Source: Stigmatella aurantiaca (GTDB lineage: Bacteria > Myxococcota > Myxococcia > Myxococcales > Myxococcaceae). From it: a DNA stretch of 64,000 nt. Made by a program: the position numbers and the translations under genes. The DNA lies in the NCBI RefSeq assembly GCF_900109545.1, contig NZ_FOAP01000011.1:214460-278459 (forward strand), in the 5' to 3' direction. The notes beneath the pieces are model-generated. The model was not told the origin of the DNA, did not search any database, and saw nothing but the letters and a program-made list of their open reading frames with translations. Shown in pieces: positions 17,695 to 26,533 of this stretch. Each line of letters begins with the position of its first letter. Position 1 is the stretch's first letter.

Positions 17695-18910
17695 GTGTGC
17701 TCTCCTCTCTTGCTGCTGCACTGGCTTCGGCCAGCGCGTCGTGCGCGTACAACCAGTCCATCCGGTGCGCGAGCCTTCCCGGCCTGAACCGATGGGTGAG
17801 CCGGAGCTGGGTGTTGCGTCTGAGGACCTGGACAGGCCGGGCGAGGTGAAACAGTTCAGCGCTGCCCCGCGAGACCCCTTGGATCCGGCTGGTCCGGGGC
17901 TTGCGCAACCGCTCGTATTCCTCCAGCGCCTCCCGAGGCCTTCCGGCGCTTCGAGACAGACAGCCCGCGAGCACCACCGCATCCTCGATGGCCTGGGCCC
18001 CTCCCTGCGCCTGGAAAGGCAGCATGGGATGGGCGGCATCCCCCAGCAGCGTGACGTGCCCACGGCTCCACCGGGGCAAGGGCTCCCGGTCGTACAAGGC
18101 CCATTTGAAGACCTGCTCCGTCGCGCGGATCATCTCCAGGACTGCGGGGTGCCACCCCTGGAATTCCGAGAGGAACTCCGAGGAGGTTCCCTGGGCCGAC
18201 CAGGACTCCAGCGGCCACGTCTTCGCCGGGACCACGGCGACGCAGTTGAGCTGGCGCCCCCCTGAGATGAAGTAGTGCATGAAGTGCCGCCCGGGGCCCC
18301 ACCAGGAGGTCAGGTTGCGCTGGAGCCGGAGGCCCTGGATGCGTTCGGCCGGGAGGACGGCGCGGAAGGCCGCGTAGCCCGAGAAGCGGGGGCGCTCCGG
18401 CCCGAAGGCCGCCGTCCGGACGGCCGAGTGGATGCCATCCGCGCCAATGAGCAAGTCCGCCCATTGGCTGGAGCCATCCGCGAAGTCCACGCGCACCCCA
18501 CCGTCTTCCTCGACAAAGCCGGTGCAACGGGCGCTCAGGTGGAGCGGCTCCTGCCCGAGTGCCTTCAGGAGCACCGCGTGCAGGTCGGCCCGGTGGACGT
18601 GGTAATACGGGGCGCCGTACTCCTGGAGGCAGCGCTCGCCCAGGGGGGTGGAGAAAATGCGCCTTCCGGTGTTCCAGCTCCTGACCTCCAGCGACTCCGG
18701 GGCCACCGCGGCAGCGCGCAGGTGCTCTCCGCACCCCAACTGAAGGAGAGCCCGCGTGGCATTCGGGCTCATCTGGATGCCGGCCCCGACAGGCTGAAGG
18801 CGGGCGGCCTGTTCGAACACCCGCGGCTCGAACCCGGCCCGCCGTAACGCCAGGGCCGCCGCCAGTCCGCCAATGCCGCCGCCGGCAATGAGGATGCGCG
18901 GGCAGCTCAC
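17681..18910 (-). CDS. FAD-dependent aromatic monooxygenase (salicylate hydroxylase-like)
   Basis: A 409-residue class A flavoprotein monooxygenase. The GTG start at 18910 overlaps the aspartokinase stop (GTGA) and immediately precedes the FAD dinucleotide fold [21 protein letters not shown] (residues 5-25). The second motif [14 protein letters not shown] and the third [26 protein letters not shown] are both present. Relatives include salicylate 1-hydroxylase and 4-aminobenzoate/4-hydroxybenzoate 1-hydroxylases, which use NAD(P)H and O2 for ring hydroxylation, sometimes with loss of CO2. In this operon the plausible substrate is 3-amino-4-hydroxybenzoate. Comparable hydroxylases sit beside GriI/GriH-type genes in pathways such as platensimycin. 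Confidence 0.9.
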   Translation of the reverse strand: MSCPRILIAGGGIGGLAAALALRRAGFEPRVFEQAARLQPVGAGIQMSPNATRALLQLGCGEHLRAAAVAPESLEVRSWNTGRRIFSTPLGERCLQEYGAPYYHVHRADLHAVLLKALGQEPLHLSARCTGFVEEDGGVRVDFADGSSQWADLLIGADGIHSAVRTAAFGPERPRFSGYAAFRAVLPAERIQGLRLQRNLTSWWGPGRHFMHYFISGGRQLNCVAVVPAKTWPLESWSAQGTSSEFLSEFQGWHPAVLEMIRATEQVFKWALYDREPLPRWSRGHVTLLGDAAHPMLPFQAQGGAQAIEDAVVLAGCLSRSAGRPREALEEYERLRKPRTSRIQGVSRGSAELFHLARPVQVLRRNTQLRLTHRFRPGRLAHRMDWLYAHDALAEASAAAREESTHERH

Positions 18911-20199
18911 TGCAAGCCCCCTTCGGCATACGCGGCGGAAGGTTCCGCGGCGTCCGTGGGCGCGAGGAGGAAGGCCTCGTGAAGGATGCGGAGCGCTTCG
19001 TCCGCATGGTTCCCCTCTACCAGTCCGCTGATGCGCAGCTCGTTCACGGCCAGGTCCGAGACACCGATGCCGTGCCGGGCAAGGCTGCGGCACACACGGG
19101 CGGCAATCCAGGGATCCGACCGGATGCCAATGCCAACCAGTGACACCTTGGCCAGGCCCGCCGAGACGTGAACCCTGGAGGCCCCCATGCGCTCCACGAG
19201 CTGCTCCAGCGAGGGCCTCGCGCGGAGCAGTTCCTCTTCGGCCAGGGTGAACGCGAGGCTCGCATGAACGTCCTCCCGGCAATGGCGCAGCAGGTCCACG
19301 CTCGTGTTCATCTGGGCCAGCAGCTCCATCAGCTCCGCCACCCGGCCGGGGTGGTGCTCGATGCCGGAGATCTCCACCCGCGCCTGGTTCCGCTCGCAGG
19401 CCAGCCCCGCGAGCACCCGGGATTCGAACGTCTTCTCCCGGGAGACGACCCAGGTCCCCTCCTCCTCCGAAAACGTACTGCGCACGTGAACAGGCACCTC
19501 GTATTTCATGGCGATCTCCACGCTGCGCACCTGCAGAACCTTGGCTCCCAGGGACGCCAGCTCGAGCATTTCTTCGTAAGGGATGGACTTCAGCTTCCGG
19601 CCGGACGCGCAGACGCGGGGATCCACCGTGTAGACGCCTTCCACGTCTGTGTAGATTTCACAGACGTCCGCGCCCAGCGCGGCCGCCAGGGCCACCGCCG
19701 TGGTGTCCGAGCCCCCACGCCCCAGCGTGGTGATGTTGTCATCGGAGTCCACGCCCTGAAATCCGGCGACCACGGCGATCTGCCCCCGCGCGAGGGCCTT
19801 GCGAATGCGCTCCTGCTCCACCTGGTGGATGCGGGCCCGGGTGAAGGCGCTGTCCGTGCGCAGCGGGAGCTGGTGTCCCAGGAAGGAGCAGGACTGTCCC
19901 CCCTCGGACTGGATGGCCATGGAGGTCAGCGCCGTGGAGACCTGCTCTCCCGTGGCGGCAATCACATCCAGCTCCCGTGCATCCGGGCGGGAGAGCATCT
20001 GATGGGCCAGCCCCAGCAGGCGGTTCGTCTCCCCGCTCATGGCGCTGACAACGACCACCACGTCGTTGCCTGCCCGTTGGCTCTCGAGCGCCAGCCGCGC
20101 GACCTTGCGGATGCGCTCGACATCCGCCACGGACGTCCCCCCAAACTTCTTCACCATAAGGGGACGGCCGCTCCTGGGAAACTGCTCAAATGCTCTCAT
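18907..20199 (-). CDS. Aspartate kinase (cluster-associated copy)
   Basis: A 430-residue aspartokinase. ATG 20199 lies 11 bases after the previous stop, behind a GAGAGAG site. It shows the amino-acid-kinase start [16 protein letters not shown], the nucleotide-binding [18 protein letters not shown], the [15 protein letters not shown] loop, and two C-terminal ACT regions from about residue 270. The enzyme makes 4-phospho-L-aspartate, the first step towards aspartate semialdehyde. Its place inside an operon with GriI/GriH-like genes points to dedicated supply of aspartate semialdehyde for 3-amino-4-hydroxybenzoate rather than for lysine/threonine synthesis. Differences in the ACT domains could make it feedback-insensitive; that needs an alignment. 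No aspartate-semialdehyde dehydrogenase is in the operon, so the housekeeping one must be used. Confidence 0.9.
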   Translation of the reverse strand: MRAFEQFPRSGRPLMVKKFGGTSVADVERIRKVARLALESQRAGNDVVVVVSAMSGETNRLLGLAHQMLSRPDARELDVIAATGEQVSTALTSMAIQSEGGQSCSFLGHQLPLRTDSAFTRARIHQVEQERIRKALARGQIAVVAGFQGVDSDDNITTLGRGGSDTTAVALAAALGADVCEIYTDVEGVYTVDPRVCASGRKLKSIPYEEMLELASLGAKVLQVRSVEIAMKYEVPVHVRSTFSEEEGTWVVSREKTFESRVLAGLACERNQARVEISGIEHHPGRVAELMELLAQMNTSVDLLRHCREDVHASLAFTLAEEELLRARPSLEQLVERMGASRVHVSAGLAKVSLVGIGIRSDPWIAARVCRSLARHGIGVSDLAVNELRISGLVEGNHADEALRILHEAFLLAPTDAAEPSAAYAEGGLQ

Positions 20200-20210
20200 G
20201 GAACGCTCTC

Positions 20211-21455
20211 TCAGCTTTCGATGATGTGCTCGTCGACCTTGATGCCCACGTGCCGTCCCGGCAGGGCCCTGTGGCCGAGCAGTTGGTCCCCGGGCTTCAG
20301 CTCGGTGATGTTCAGCGGCTTGGCATCGTCCGAGAAGATCCGGACGTGCCAGTCGTCCTGCATGATGACGTTGATGCACTCGCCGCCCTGGAACCGGGCC
20401 TCGATGAGGCGCAAGGGCCGCATCTCCGTCTTCATCCGGCCCACGCTGGAGCGGCGCGTGCTCCCGGTACGGTCGACCAGCATCAAGGGCGAACCCGCCC
20501 TGAGTTCGCTCATGTAGTCCGTGCGGTTGCCGAAGTTGTAGACGTAGCTGTGGACGGCCCCGGCGTTCACCCGGAAGGGACGCAGCTCCATGTAGGGCAG
20601 GAAGAAGACCTCCGGGCAGCACAAGAGCCCTCCCTGCGACGTGGAGCCCACCAGGATGCCCTCCGTGGGTGAGAAGAGCGTGGTGGTGTCGATGCAGCTG
20701 CGGTAGCCCATGCCGATGGGCGTGCTGCGCACCAGCGTCGCCACCTCCAGTTGCACCGCCGTGCGCTCCAGCCGGCCCAGGCGCGAGACGAAGTCACTCA
20801 GCGCACCGTGGGCACGCGGCGAGAACATGACCCCGTCCGCGCCCACCTCCATCACCCCCAGGGTGACGATGGCATCGTCCACGTCCGTGGGCGTGCTGAT
20901 CTCCTTGATGAGCACGGTGTTCGTGGCCTGCAGCGAGGCGATCACCAGCTCCAACGGGATGTTGGTGGGATCCCTGAAGCGGATCATCAGATAGGCGTGG
21001 CGGCAGCCCTCCTGGATGGATTGATGCAGGCTCTCTCCATCATCCACGTAGGCCCGGTAGCACGTCTTCAGCCCCTGCTCCGCCGCCTTTGCCAGCACCT
21101 GCACATCCGGGCTGGCCACCACGGCCTCCCGGGAGGGAAGCACGGAGAGCTGCTCCAGGTCCCCGGCGCTTTCGGCATGGAAGACCGTGAGCATGCGCGC
21201 GGGGATGGCGGGGGCGAGCGCGGCCAGGTTGTCCGGGTAGAGGAGAATGCCGGTGTACGGCAGGTTCGTCAGCCGCGCGATCAAGCCCTCGTGGTCCTGG
21301 GGGGTGGACAGCCCCCGCGAGTCAAACCAGACCATGAGGGCGCTGGACTCCTCGGCCCGGTTCCGGCCTCCCTCCAACCGCTCGAGCCGGATGCGCTCGC
21401 GTTTGTGCATGGTAACGGCTTCGCTCATGTTGATGACAGTGTCTGGGGTGCTCAT
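20211..21455 (-). CDS. 3-dehydroquinate synthase II family enzyme (GriH-like)
   Basis: A 414-residue protein of the archaeal-type DHQ synthase II family, unrelated to AroB. Family signatures include VWFDSRG near the N-terminus, [54 protein letters not shown], and the C-terminal [25 protein letters not shown] 21455 has AGGAG five bases upstream and is preferred; a GTG at 21554 overlapping the previous stop would add 33 poorly conserved residues. In Streptomyces griseus the homologue GriH converts the GriI product to 3-amino-4-hydroxybenzoate; the adjacent GriI-like gene makes that the best assignment here, rather than shikimate synthesis. Confidence 0.9.
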   Translation of the reverse strand: MSTPDTVINMSEAVTMHKRERIRLERLEGGRNRAEESSALMVWFDSRGLSTPQDHEGLIARLTNLPYTGILLYPDNLAALAPAIPARMLTVFHAESAGDLEQLSVLPSREAVVASPDVQVLAKAAEQGLKTCYRAYVDDGESLHQSIQEGCRHAYLMIRFRDPTNIPLELVIASLQATNTVLIKEISTPTDVDDAIVTLGVMEVGADGVMFSPRAHGALSDFVSRLGRLERTAVQLEVATLVRSTPIGMGYRSCIDTTTLFSPTEGILVGSTSQGGLLCCPEVFFLPYMELRPFRVNAGAVHSYVYNFGNRTDYMSELRAGSPLMLVDRTGSTRRSSVGRMKTEMRPLRLIEARFQGGECINVIMQDDWHVRIFSDDAKPLNITELKPGDQLLGHRALPGRHVGIKVDEHIIES

Positions 21456-21550
21456 GCCTGCTCCTGATGACGAGGATTCCGCGCGCTGAACGGCCCTTTG
21501 CGCGGCCCTAGAGAGAGAGTGGTGAGAAAGGATTCGTGACTTCGGAAAAA

Positions 21551-22384
21551 TCACTTCACGGCTTCACTGAAGCCCTGGGTCAGGAAGGCGGCGGCCCCCT
21601 GACTGCCGACGGCGTGCTCCCCCTGCAGGAGGTCCCACACCTGGTCGAGGAGAAGCGACGGCCGTTCGCGCTGGAAGACGTTCCGTCCGACGCACAGGCC
21701 CGTGGCACCGCAGGCCACCGCCTCCTGGACCAGGGAGAGGAATTCCTCGTCCGAGCACTTGGAACCGCCCGCGAAGAAGACGGCGGTGTGCTCCTGGATG
21801 CCGTCCAACAGGACCGGCAACAGGGCGAGCCTGGCGGGCGCGGCGATCTTGAGGGCATCCGCGCCCAGCTCGACGCAGGCGCGCATGAGGTGGCGCATCC
21901 GCAGCAGGCGCTGCTCCTCCCGGGCAGGATCGGTCTTGTCGTAGACCATGGCCAGCACCGGCAGCCCCTCGCCGTGGGCCTCGTCCACGGCCCTGCCCAG
22001 CATGACCAGGTTCTCGGCGTCGTTCGTCCCGTCGAAATTGAGCTGCAATGAGACCGCGTCCGCGCCGAGGCGCAGCGCCCGCTCCACCGAGGTCAGGATC
22101 TCCTTGCGGTTCGGCGTGGACGACAGCGAGGTCATGCCATTGAGGTGAATCATTACCCCCTGGCGCCGGAGCAGCCCTTGCTCCGCCAGCCGCTCGATCA
22201 ACCCCTTGTGGGCAAGGATCCCCGTGATGACCGGGTGCCGGATCCATCGCCCGATCTGTTCCAGGCTCTCCAGCCCCTGGATGGGCCCCAGGGTGAGTCC
22301 ATGGTCCATCGGGACGATCACCCCCCGGTGGGAGTCCTCATGAAGGAAACGCGACCAGCGAATCCTTTTTGCAACGCCATCCAT
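21551..22384 (-). CDS. Class I aldolase, GriI-like (2-amino-4,5-dihydroxy-6-oxo-7-(phosphooxy)heptanoate synthase)
   Basis: A 277-residue DhnA/FBA class I-type aldolase, first gene of the operon. IVPMDHGLTLGP, GVMIHLNG and the Schiff-base lysine in GADALKIAAPA are visible, with the phosphate site GGSKCSDEEF and VGRNVFQRERP at the C-terminus. The family comprises archaeal 2-amino-3,7-dideoxyheptulosonate synthase and bacterial GriI, which joins aspartate semialdehyde with dihydroxyacetone phosphate. With the GriH-like and aspartokinase genes directly downstream, GriI function is the best reading. ATG 22384 is preceded by AGGAG, rather close, and GAAAGG at better spacing. The 190-base gap to the divergent Svx-like gene must hold the operon promoter. 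Confidence 0.9.
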   Translation of the reverse strand: MDGVAKRIRWSRFLHEDSHRGVIVPMDHGLTLGPIQGLESLEQIGRWIRHPVITGILAHKGLIERLAEQGLLRRQGVMIHLNGMTSLSSTPNRKEILTSVERALRLGADAVSLQLNFDGTNDAENLVMLGRAVDEAHGEGLPVLAMVYDKTDPAREEQRLLRMRHLMRACVELGADALKIAAPARLALLPVLLDGIQEHTAVFFAGGSKCSDEEFLSLVQEAVACGATGLCVGRNVFQRERPSLLLDQVWDLLQGEHAVGSQGAAAFLTQGFSEAVK

Positions 22385-22528
22385 GGCTCCTGCCTTTCGA
22401 GTGCTCCACGGTCCTCTGAGGCAGAAGGCCGAAAGGAAGGATGTGAGTGAGGACGCGCCCCCCGTCCGCTATCCCTGAGCGCGAGGAGGCGCTCTCTTGT
22501 CCGGCTGGAAGGCGATTTCCAGATAACC

Positions 22529-22550
22529 TCCGGCGATTCAAAGCGCCGGA
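22529..22550. repeat. Short inverted repeat upstream of the Svx-like gene
   Basis: A perfect seven-base repeat, TCCGGCG at 22529-22535 and CGCCGGA at 22544-22550, with an eight-base AT-containing loop. It lies in the leader of the Svx-like gene, 25 bases before its start, and inside the divergent control region of the aminobenzoate operon. It could be a regulator site or a leader hairpin. Confidence 0.4.
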
Positions 22551-22575
22551 CAGGCGAAAACGGAGGAATGAAAGC

Positions 22576-24444
22576 ATGTTCATCGATGGGCGTTTGCGTC
22601 CCTCTCCCCTGCTGCTCGTGATGGGGATTCTTGGGACCGGGGGTCTTCAGGACGAAGCGGTGACCGAGGCTGGCGAGGGAGTCCAGGCGGAGGCCCAGAA
22701 GGTGCTCGCTTGTGATCCCGGCACCACGACAACCACCTGGGCAACGAACTGTCCGGCGTCTCCTCCCGCCTGTACCCCGGGTACCTGGACGGCGGGCGGT
22801 CCGGACCCGGACCACTCCAACTTCAAGTTGATCAAGCAGTCCGAGCACTTCGCCATCTACTCGGACGAGACCATCGCCGATGCCACGGCACAGGGCGCGC
22901 TCGACACGCTCGAGAACACCATCTGGAAGTTCTATTTCGGCTCGCCGATCTTCTTCAAGGAGCCGCTCTGCAACCTGACGAACAAGACCAAGGTGAGCGT
23001 TCACGTCCACTCCGGCTGGGGGCTGTCCGGCGGTGCGTGGACCTCGACGCGCATGGGCATGTGGATCGGCCCGGGCGCGCTCAACGACCACTGGGGGCTC
23101 GGTCACGAGTTCATGCACTCCGTGCAGAGCGTGAGCGGCGGGATGTCCTGCAACCGCACGAACACCTGTGGCTGGATCTACGAGAGCCACGCCAACTTCA
23201 TGCCGCACCAGCTCCCCGAGTACCGCAACCAGGTCCACTGCTCGGAGATGTCCGTGAACGCGCCGCACGTCTATCTGGGCTCGACGCGTGACCGCTACTG
23301 CAACTGGCAGTTCATGGAGTTCCTCAAGGACAAGTACTGCTACAGCGCCGTCAACGAGATCTGGACGAGCAGCCCGAGCAACGATCCCTTCTCCCAGATC
23401 ATGAAGACGCGGGGCTGGAACATCAGCCAGCTGAATGACTTCTTCGGTGAGTGGGCGATGCACAACGTGACCTGGGATTACAAGGATCCGCCCCCCACCG
23501 CCGGCGGCAACCAGGGCCCCACCTACCTCTCCCGGTATGGTTCGATCACGGCCAAATCGCGGCCCGAGCAGCGCCTGCGCCTGACCCAGCTCGAGCCACT
23601 GGACGGGGATTACGCGGCCCATCGCCGCTTCGTGACGCCGAGCGCGTGGGCACCGCAGCGCTGGGGCTACAACATCGTGCGGCTCTACCCGGATGCGGGC
23701 GCCACGAGCGTGACCGTCACCTTCCGGGGCGTGACGCAGGGCGGCGCGGACTCCGATTGGCGTTGGGGCCTCGTCGCTACGGACAGCGCCATCACCACGC
23801 CGCGCTACAGCACCCTGCAGAGGGGCTCGGACGCCTCGCTGGAGTTCTGCATCACTCCTGGGGAGTCGCTCTTCCTGGTCGTGGTCGGTACGCCCGCGGT
23901 GCAGAAGCAGATCGTCTGGGACCAGATGTACAACACGATCCACCGCTACCCTTGGATGGTGCAGCTCGCCAATGCCTGGCCCGAGGGCTTCCGCAACGGC
24001 GCCCAGGACACCTGTCCTTCGGGAACGCGCCGTCACCCGAACGGCGGCGGCTGTGCCCTCAGTAGTGTTCCAGCGAGCGTGTACGTCGGCCCCTACGCGC
24101 AGGTGCTCGGCGGTACCGTGAGCGGCACGGCGCGCATCGAGGACCACGCGACCGTCCTGTCGGGCACCGTCTCCGGCGGCACCGTCACCGGTCTGTCCGT
24201 GCTGACGAACGGCTTCAGCGTGAGTGGCTCGGCGCGGGCCGCCTCCACGTTCTACCCGCTCGGCTTCTATGAGGGCCAGCAGTCGATCTCGGGCACGGCA
24301 CAGCTCATCGGCGACATCGAGTACCGCGGCGTGGGCACGAACAAGTCGAGCGGCACCTACTTCGGCTTCGTCGAGCCCATCACCCCGGCCGCCTCGAACA
24401 CGGCGGACGTGACCATCGCGCCGCCCTACGCCTGGCGGCCGTAG
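22576..24444 (+). CDS. Svx/AvrXca family secreted protein (DUF6055-like, HExxH)
   Basis: A 622-residue protein resembling the Svx/AvrXca family of plant-pathogen secreted virulence factors. ATG 22576 has GGAGG nine bases upstream; the N-terminus is a plausible signal peptide (LLLVMGILGTGG). The central domain has GLGHEFMHSVQSVSGG, an HExxH zinc motif, followed by WIYESHANFM where the Glu could be a third ligand, so a metallopeptidase activity is likely. Many cysteines suggest disulfides outside the cell. The C-terminal 130 residues are a Ser/Gly/Thr-rich repeat region (VLGGTVSGTARIEDHATVLSG) like a left-handed beta-helix. In a predatory bacterium it may act on prey or polymeric substrates (inference). 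Confidence 0.8.
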   Translation: MFIDGRLRPSPLLLVMGILGTGGLQDEAVTEAGEGVQAEAQKVLACDPGTTTTTWATNCPASPPACTPGTWTAGGPDPDHSNFKLIKQSEHFAIYSDETIADATAQGALDTLENTIWKFYFGSPIFFKEPLCNLTNKTKVSVHVHSGWGLSGGAWTSTRMGMWIGPGALNDHWGLGHEFMHSVQSVSGGMSCNRTNTCGWIYESHANFMPHQLPEYRNQVHCSEMSVNAPHVYLGSTRDRYCNWQFMEFLKDKYCYSAVNEIWTSSPSNDPFSQIMKTRGWNISQLNDFFGEWAMHNVTWDYKDPPPTAGGNQGPTYLSRYGSITAKSRPEQRLRLTQLEPLDGDYAAHRRFVTPSAWAPQRWGYNIVRLYPDAGATSVTVTFRGVTQGGADSDWRWGLVATDSAITTPRYSTLQRGSDASLEFCITPGESLFLVVVGTPAVQKQIVWDQMYNTIHRYPWMVQLANAWPEGFRNGAQDTCPSGTRRHPNGGGCALSSVPASVYVGPYAQVLGGTVSGTARIEDHATVLSGTVSGGTVTGLSVLTNGFSVSGSARAASTFYPLGFYEGQQSISGTAQLIGDIEYRGVGTNKSSGTYFGFVEPITPAASNTADVTIAPPYAWRP

Positions 24445-24465
24445 CCCCCTTGACGGGAGCCAGCT

Positions 24466-24504
24466 CCGGGCCGCGCGAGGGGTCAGTCCCCCGGCGCGGC
24501 CCGG
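24466..24504. terminator. Strong hairpin between convergent genes
   Basis: A perfect 11-base-pair stem, CCGGGCCGCGC (24466-24476) with GCGCGGCCCGG (24494-24504), loop of 17 bases. It begins 21 bases after the Svx-like stop and ends 11 bases before the 3' end of the convergent LD-carboxypeptidase pseudogene, so it can serve both directions. No T tract follows. Confidence 0.6.
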
Positions 24505-24515
24505 GGGTGGTCCGT

Positions 24516-25570
24516 TCAGCGGCAACCCGGCTCGTCGATGGAAAAACGTCTCCCGGCCGGATCAATCGTCGCCTTTGCGCCGATCGGGATCACGAACATC
24601 GGATCGGTGTGCCCGAAATCCATGCGGGTGATGATCGGTAAATCCTGCCTTCCATACTCCGCGCAGGCCTTCAGAAGCATGCCTTCATACTCGGCGAACT
24701 TCTCGGCTACCACATTGCATGGCCGCGCAAACAAGATGCCGCTGATCCTGTCGATGATGCCTTGTGCGCCCAGATTGCGCAGCATGCACAGGAAAGCACC
24801 GGGCGGCATGGCTTCCTCGGAATTCTCCAGGAATAGGATGGCATCCTTCCATGTATCGGCATCTGGCCAAACCGAAGTACCGATGATCATTGGCAGCACG
24901 TCGGTGCAGCCGCCCAGCAGCCGTCCCGTGACCGAGGCTTTGCCTTGCAGAAATTGCCATTCCATCGGCGGATGCATCTTGCGTTTGATGCTCTGGTTTT
25001 CCGGCACATCCCACGCCAAATGCTCGCTTGTCCAGCCTTCCTTGCTGTTTTCGATAGTGCCGATGACCTTGCTGGAAAACACCGACCGTCGCACAGATTG
25101 GATCAGATAATCGTGCATGCCCGTGTTCTCGGCGAATCCTGTCATGATGACAGGGCCGTAGTAGCTGCGCAATCCAGCCTTCAGGCAGACGAAATGCGAC
25201 ACCGTCGTGTCAGAGTACCCCATGAAAATCTTGGGATTGGCGCGGAGAATTTTCACATCAATCTTGTCGATCAGCCGGACGGAGTCGTCGCCCCCGATAC
25301 AGCTGATGACCGCTTTGATCTCGTTGTCCGCAAAGGCCTGATGCAGGTCATCGGCCCGCGCCTGCGGATTGTTATAGAGATAGTCCGCGCCTTTGAGCGT
25401 GTTCGGCATTTCAACAACTTGTACGCCGAAGTGTCCTGCAGCTGCTTCTTGCCAGCCTCGTAGCGCGCGCGAAACCTCTCTTCCCCTGCCCCACCCCATG
25501 ACAGGGAAACCGTGGCAATCTTGTCGCCGGGCTTCAGTCCGGGTGGAACCATCAAGCCTGAAAGCGTCAT
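24516..25570 (-). pseudogene. S66 family LD-carboxypeptidase (MccF-like), frameshifted
   Basis: S66 peptidases cleave L,D bonds in peptidoglycan stem peptides, or in the MccF branch amide-linked peptide-nucleotides such as microcin C7. The N-terminal 44 codons (start 25570, PGLKPGDKIATVSLSWGGAGEERF) are in one frame and the rest, from FGVQVVEMPNTLKGADYL to the end, in another. The break falls near 25432-25437, where one base appears to be missing. The larger part retains CIGGDDSVRLI, FMGYSDTT (with the nucleophile Ser), the GGCTDVLPMIIGT segment, LFLENSEEAMPP and the FGHTDPMFVIPIG His-bearing end. Base composition is less GC-rich than neighbours, suggesting transfer. It is either a recent inactivation or a sequencing error. 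Confidence 0.8.
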
Positions 25571-25586
25571 GACCTGACCTTTATCA

Positions 25587-26414
25587 TCAGACGTGGGACG
25601 AATCGTCGTCGCCGGGCTCCGCGGTCCGGCGCAGCGTGCTCATATAGCGGCCCGGCGTGGTGCCGAGCGCCTTGCGGAACATCGTGACGAAGCTCCCGGC
25701 GCTTTCGTAGCCCAGGTCCAGCGCGACCTGCTGCACGGAGGCGCCCTTCGCCATCCATTGCAGCGCGAGCAGGATCGCCAGTTGCTGGCGCCACCGCCCG
25801 AAGCTCATGCCCGTTTCGCGCGTCAGGATGCGGGCCAGGCTGCGCTCGCTCAGCCCCGCGCGCCGCGCCCAGCTCGCCATCGTTCCTCGATCGGCAGGGT
25901 CAGCGATCATCATTTCGATGATCCGGCGCAGCCGTTCGTTCGCGGGCATCGGCAGGTGCAACTGTTCGACAGGGGCGGCTGCGACCTCATCGAGCAGCAG
26001 CGTGACGAGATGTGATTCCCGGCCGCTCTCGGGATAGTCCACCGGTAGGCTGGCAGCGCGAACCAGCAGCTCTCGCAGCAACGGCGCCACGGCGACGGTG
26101 CAACAGCTCGCCGGCAGGCCGATGCCGTCCGCAGGCTCGATAAAGGCGTTATAGCCCTCAATCGTTCCCGAGGCCTTGATCGCGTGCAACGCGCCGCCGG
26201 GAATCCAGATCGCGCAGTTCGGCGGCACCAGCCACAGGCCGCTCTCCACCTCGCAGGTCAGGACGCCGCGCAAGGTGAGCAGCAGCTGCGCCTTGCGATG
26301 CCGATGAGGGCCGAGCTCAAGGCCCGGAGTTGCCAGGGCCAGGCCGAAGGCGACGACCGGACGGGGCACCTCGTCCGGATCGTTCTCAGCCTCCAGCGAA
26401 TCAAGGATCGGCAT
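25587..26414 (-). CDS. AraC family transcriptional regulator
   Basis: A 275-residue regulator. Residues 20-110 form a cupin-like sensor (GPHRHRKAQLLLTLRGVLTCE, WIPGGALHAI); residues 165-262 form the double helix-turn-helix (ASWARRAGLSERSLARILTRETGMSFGRWRQQL and VQQVALDLGYESAGSFVTMFRKALGTTPGRYM). This is the layout of RhaS-like or NimR-like activators with N-terminal cupin. It is divergent from the PPOX flavoprotein gene across 119 bases and is the likely regulator of that gene. The pair and the neighbouring S66 pseudogene read like alphaproteobacterial genes, suggesting horizontal acquisition. Confidence 0.92.
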   Translation of the reverse strand: MPILDSLEAENDPDEVPRPVVAFGLALATPGLELGPHRHRKAQLLLTLRGVLTCEVESGLWLVPPNCAIWIPGGALHAIKASGTIEGYNAFIEPADGIGLPASCCTVAVAPLLRELLVRAASLPVDYPESGRESHLVTLLLDEVAAAPVEQLHLPMPANERLRRIIEMMIADPADRGTMASWARRAGLSERSLARILTRETGMSFGRWRQQLAILLALQWMAKGASVQQVALDLGYESAGSFVTMFRKALGTTPGRYMSTLRRTAEPGDDDSSHV

Positions 26415-26533
26415 GGCGTAGGTCGCTCGCTCGCTGGCGCGACGTTGGCAGGATTGCCGAATATTTTGGCAGATCCACGCGATGTCCTCAATAGTCCGCC
26501 GTCCTAGCGTCCCGTCTCACACAGGAGACGGAT

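Noticed and set aside
20211..21455. 3-dehydroquinate synthase II as a shikimate pathway enzyme
   Set aside because: The GriI-like aldolase, aspartokinase and aromatic tailoring genes in the same operon favour 3-amino-4-hydroxybenzoate synthesis.
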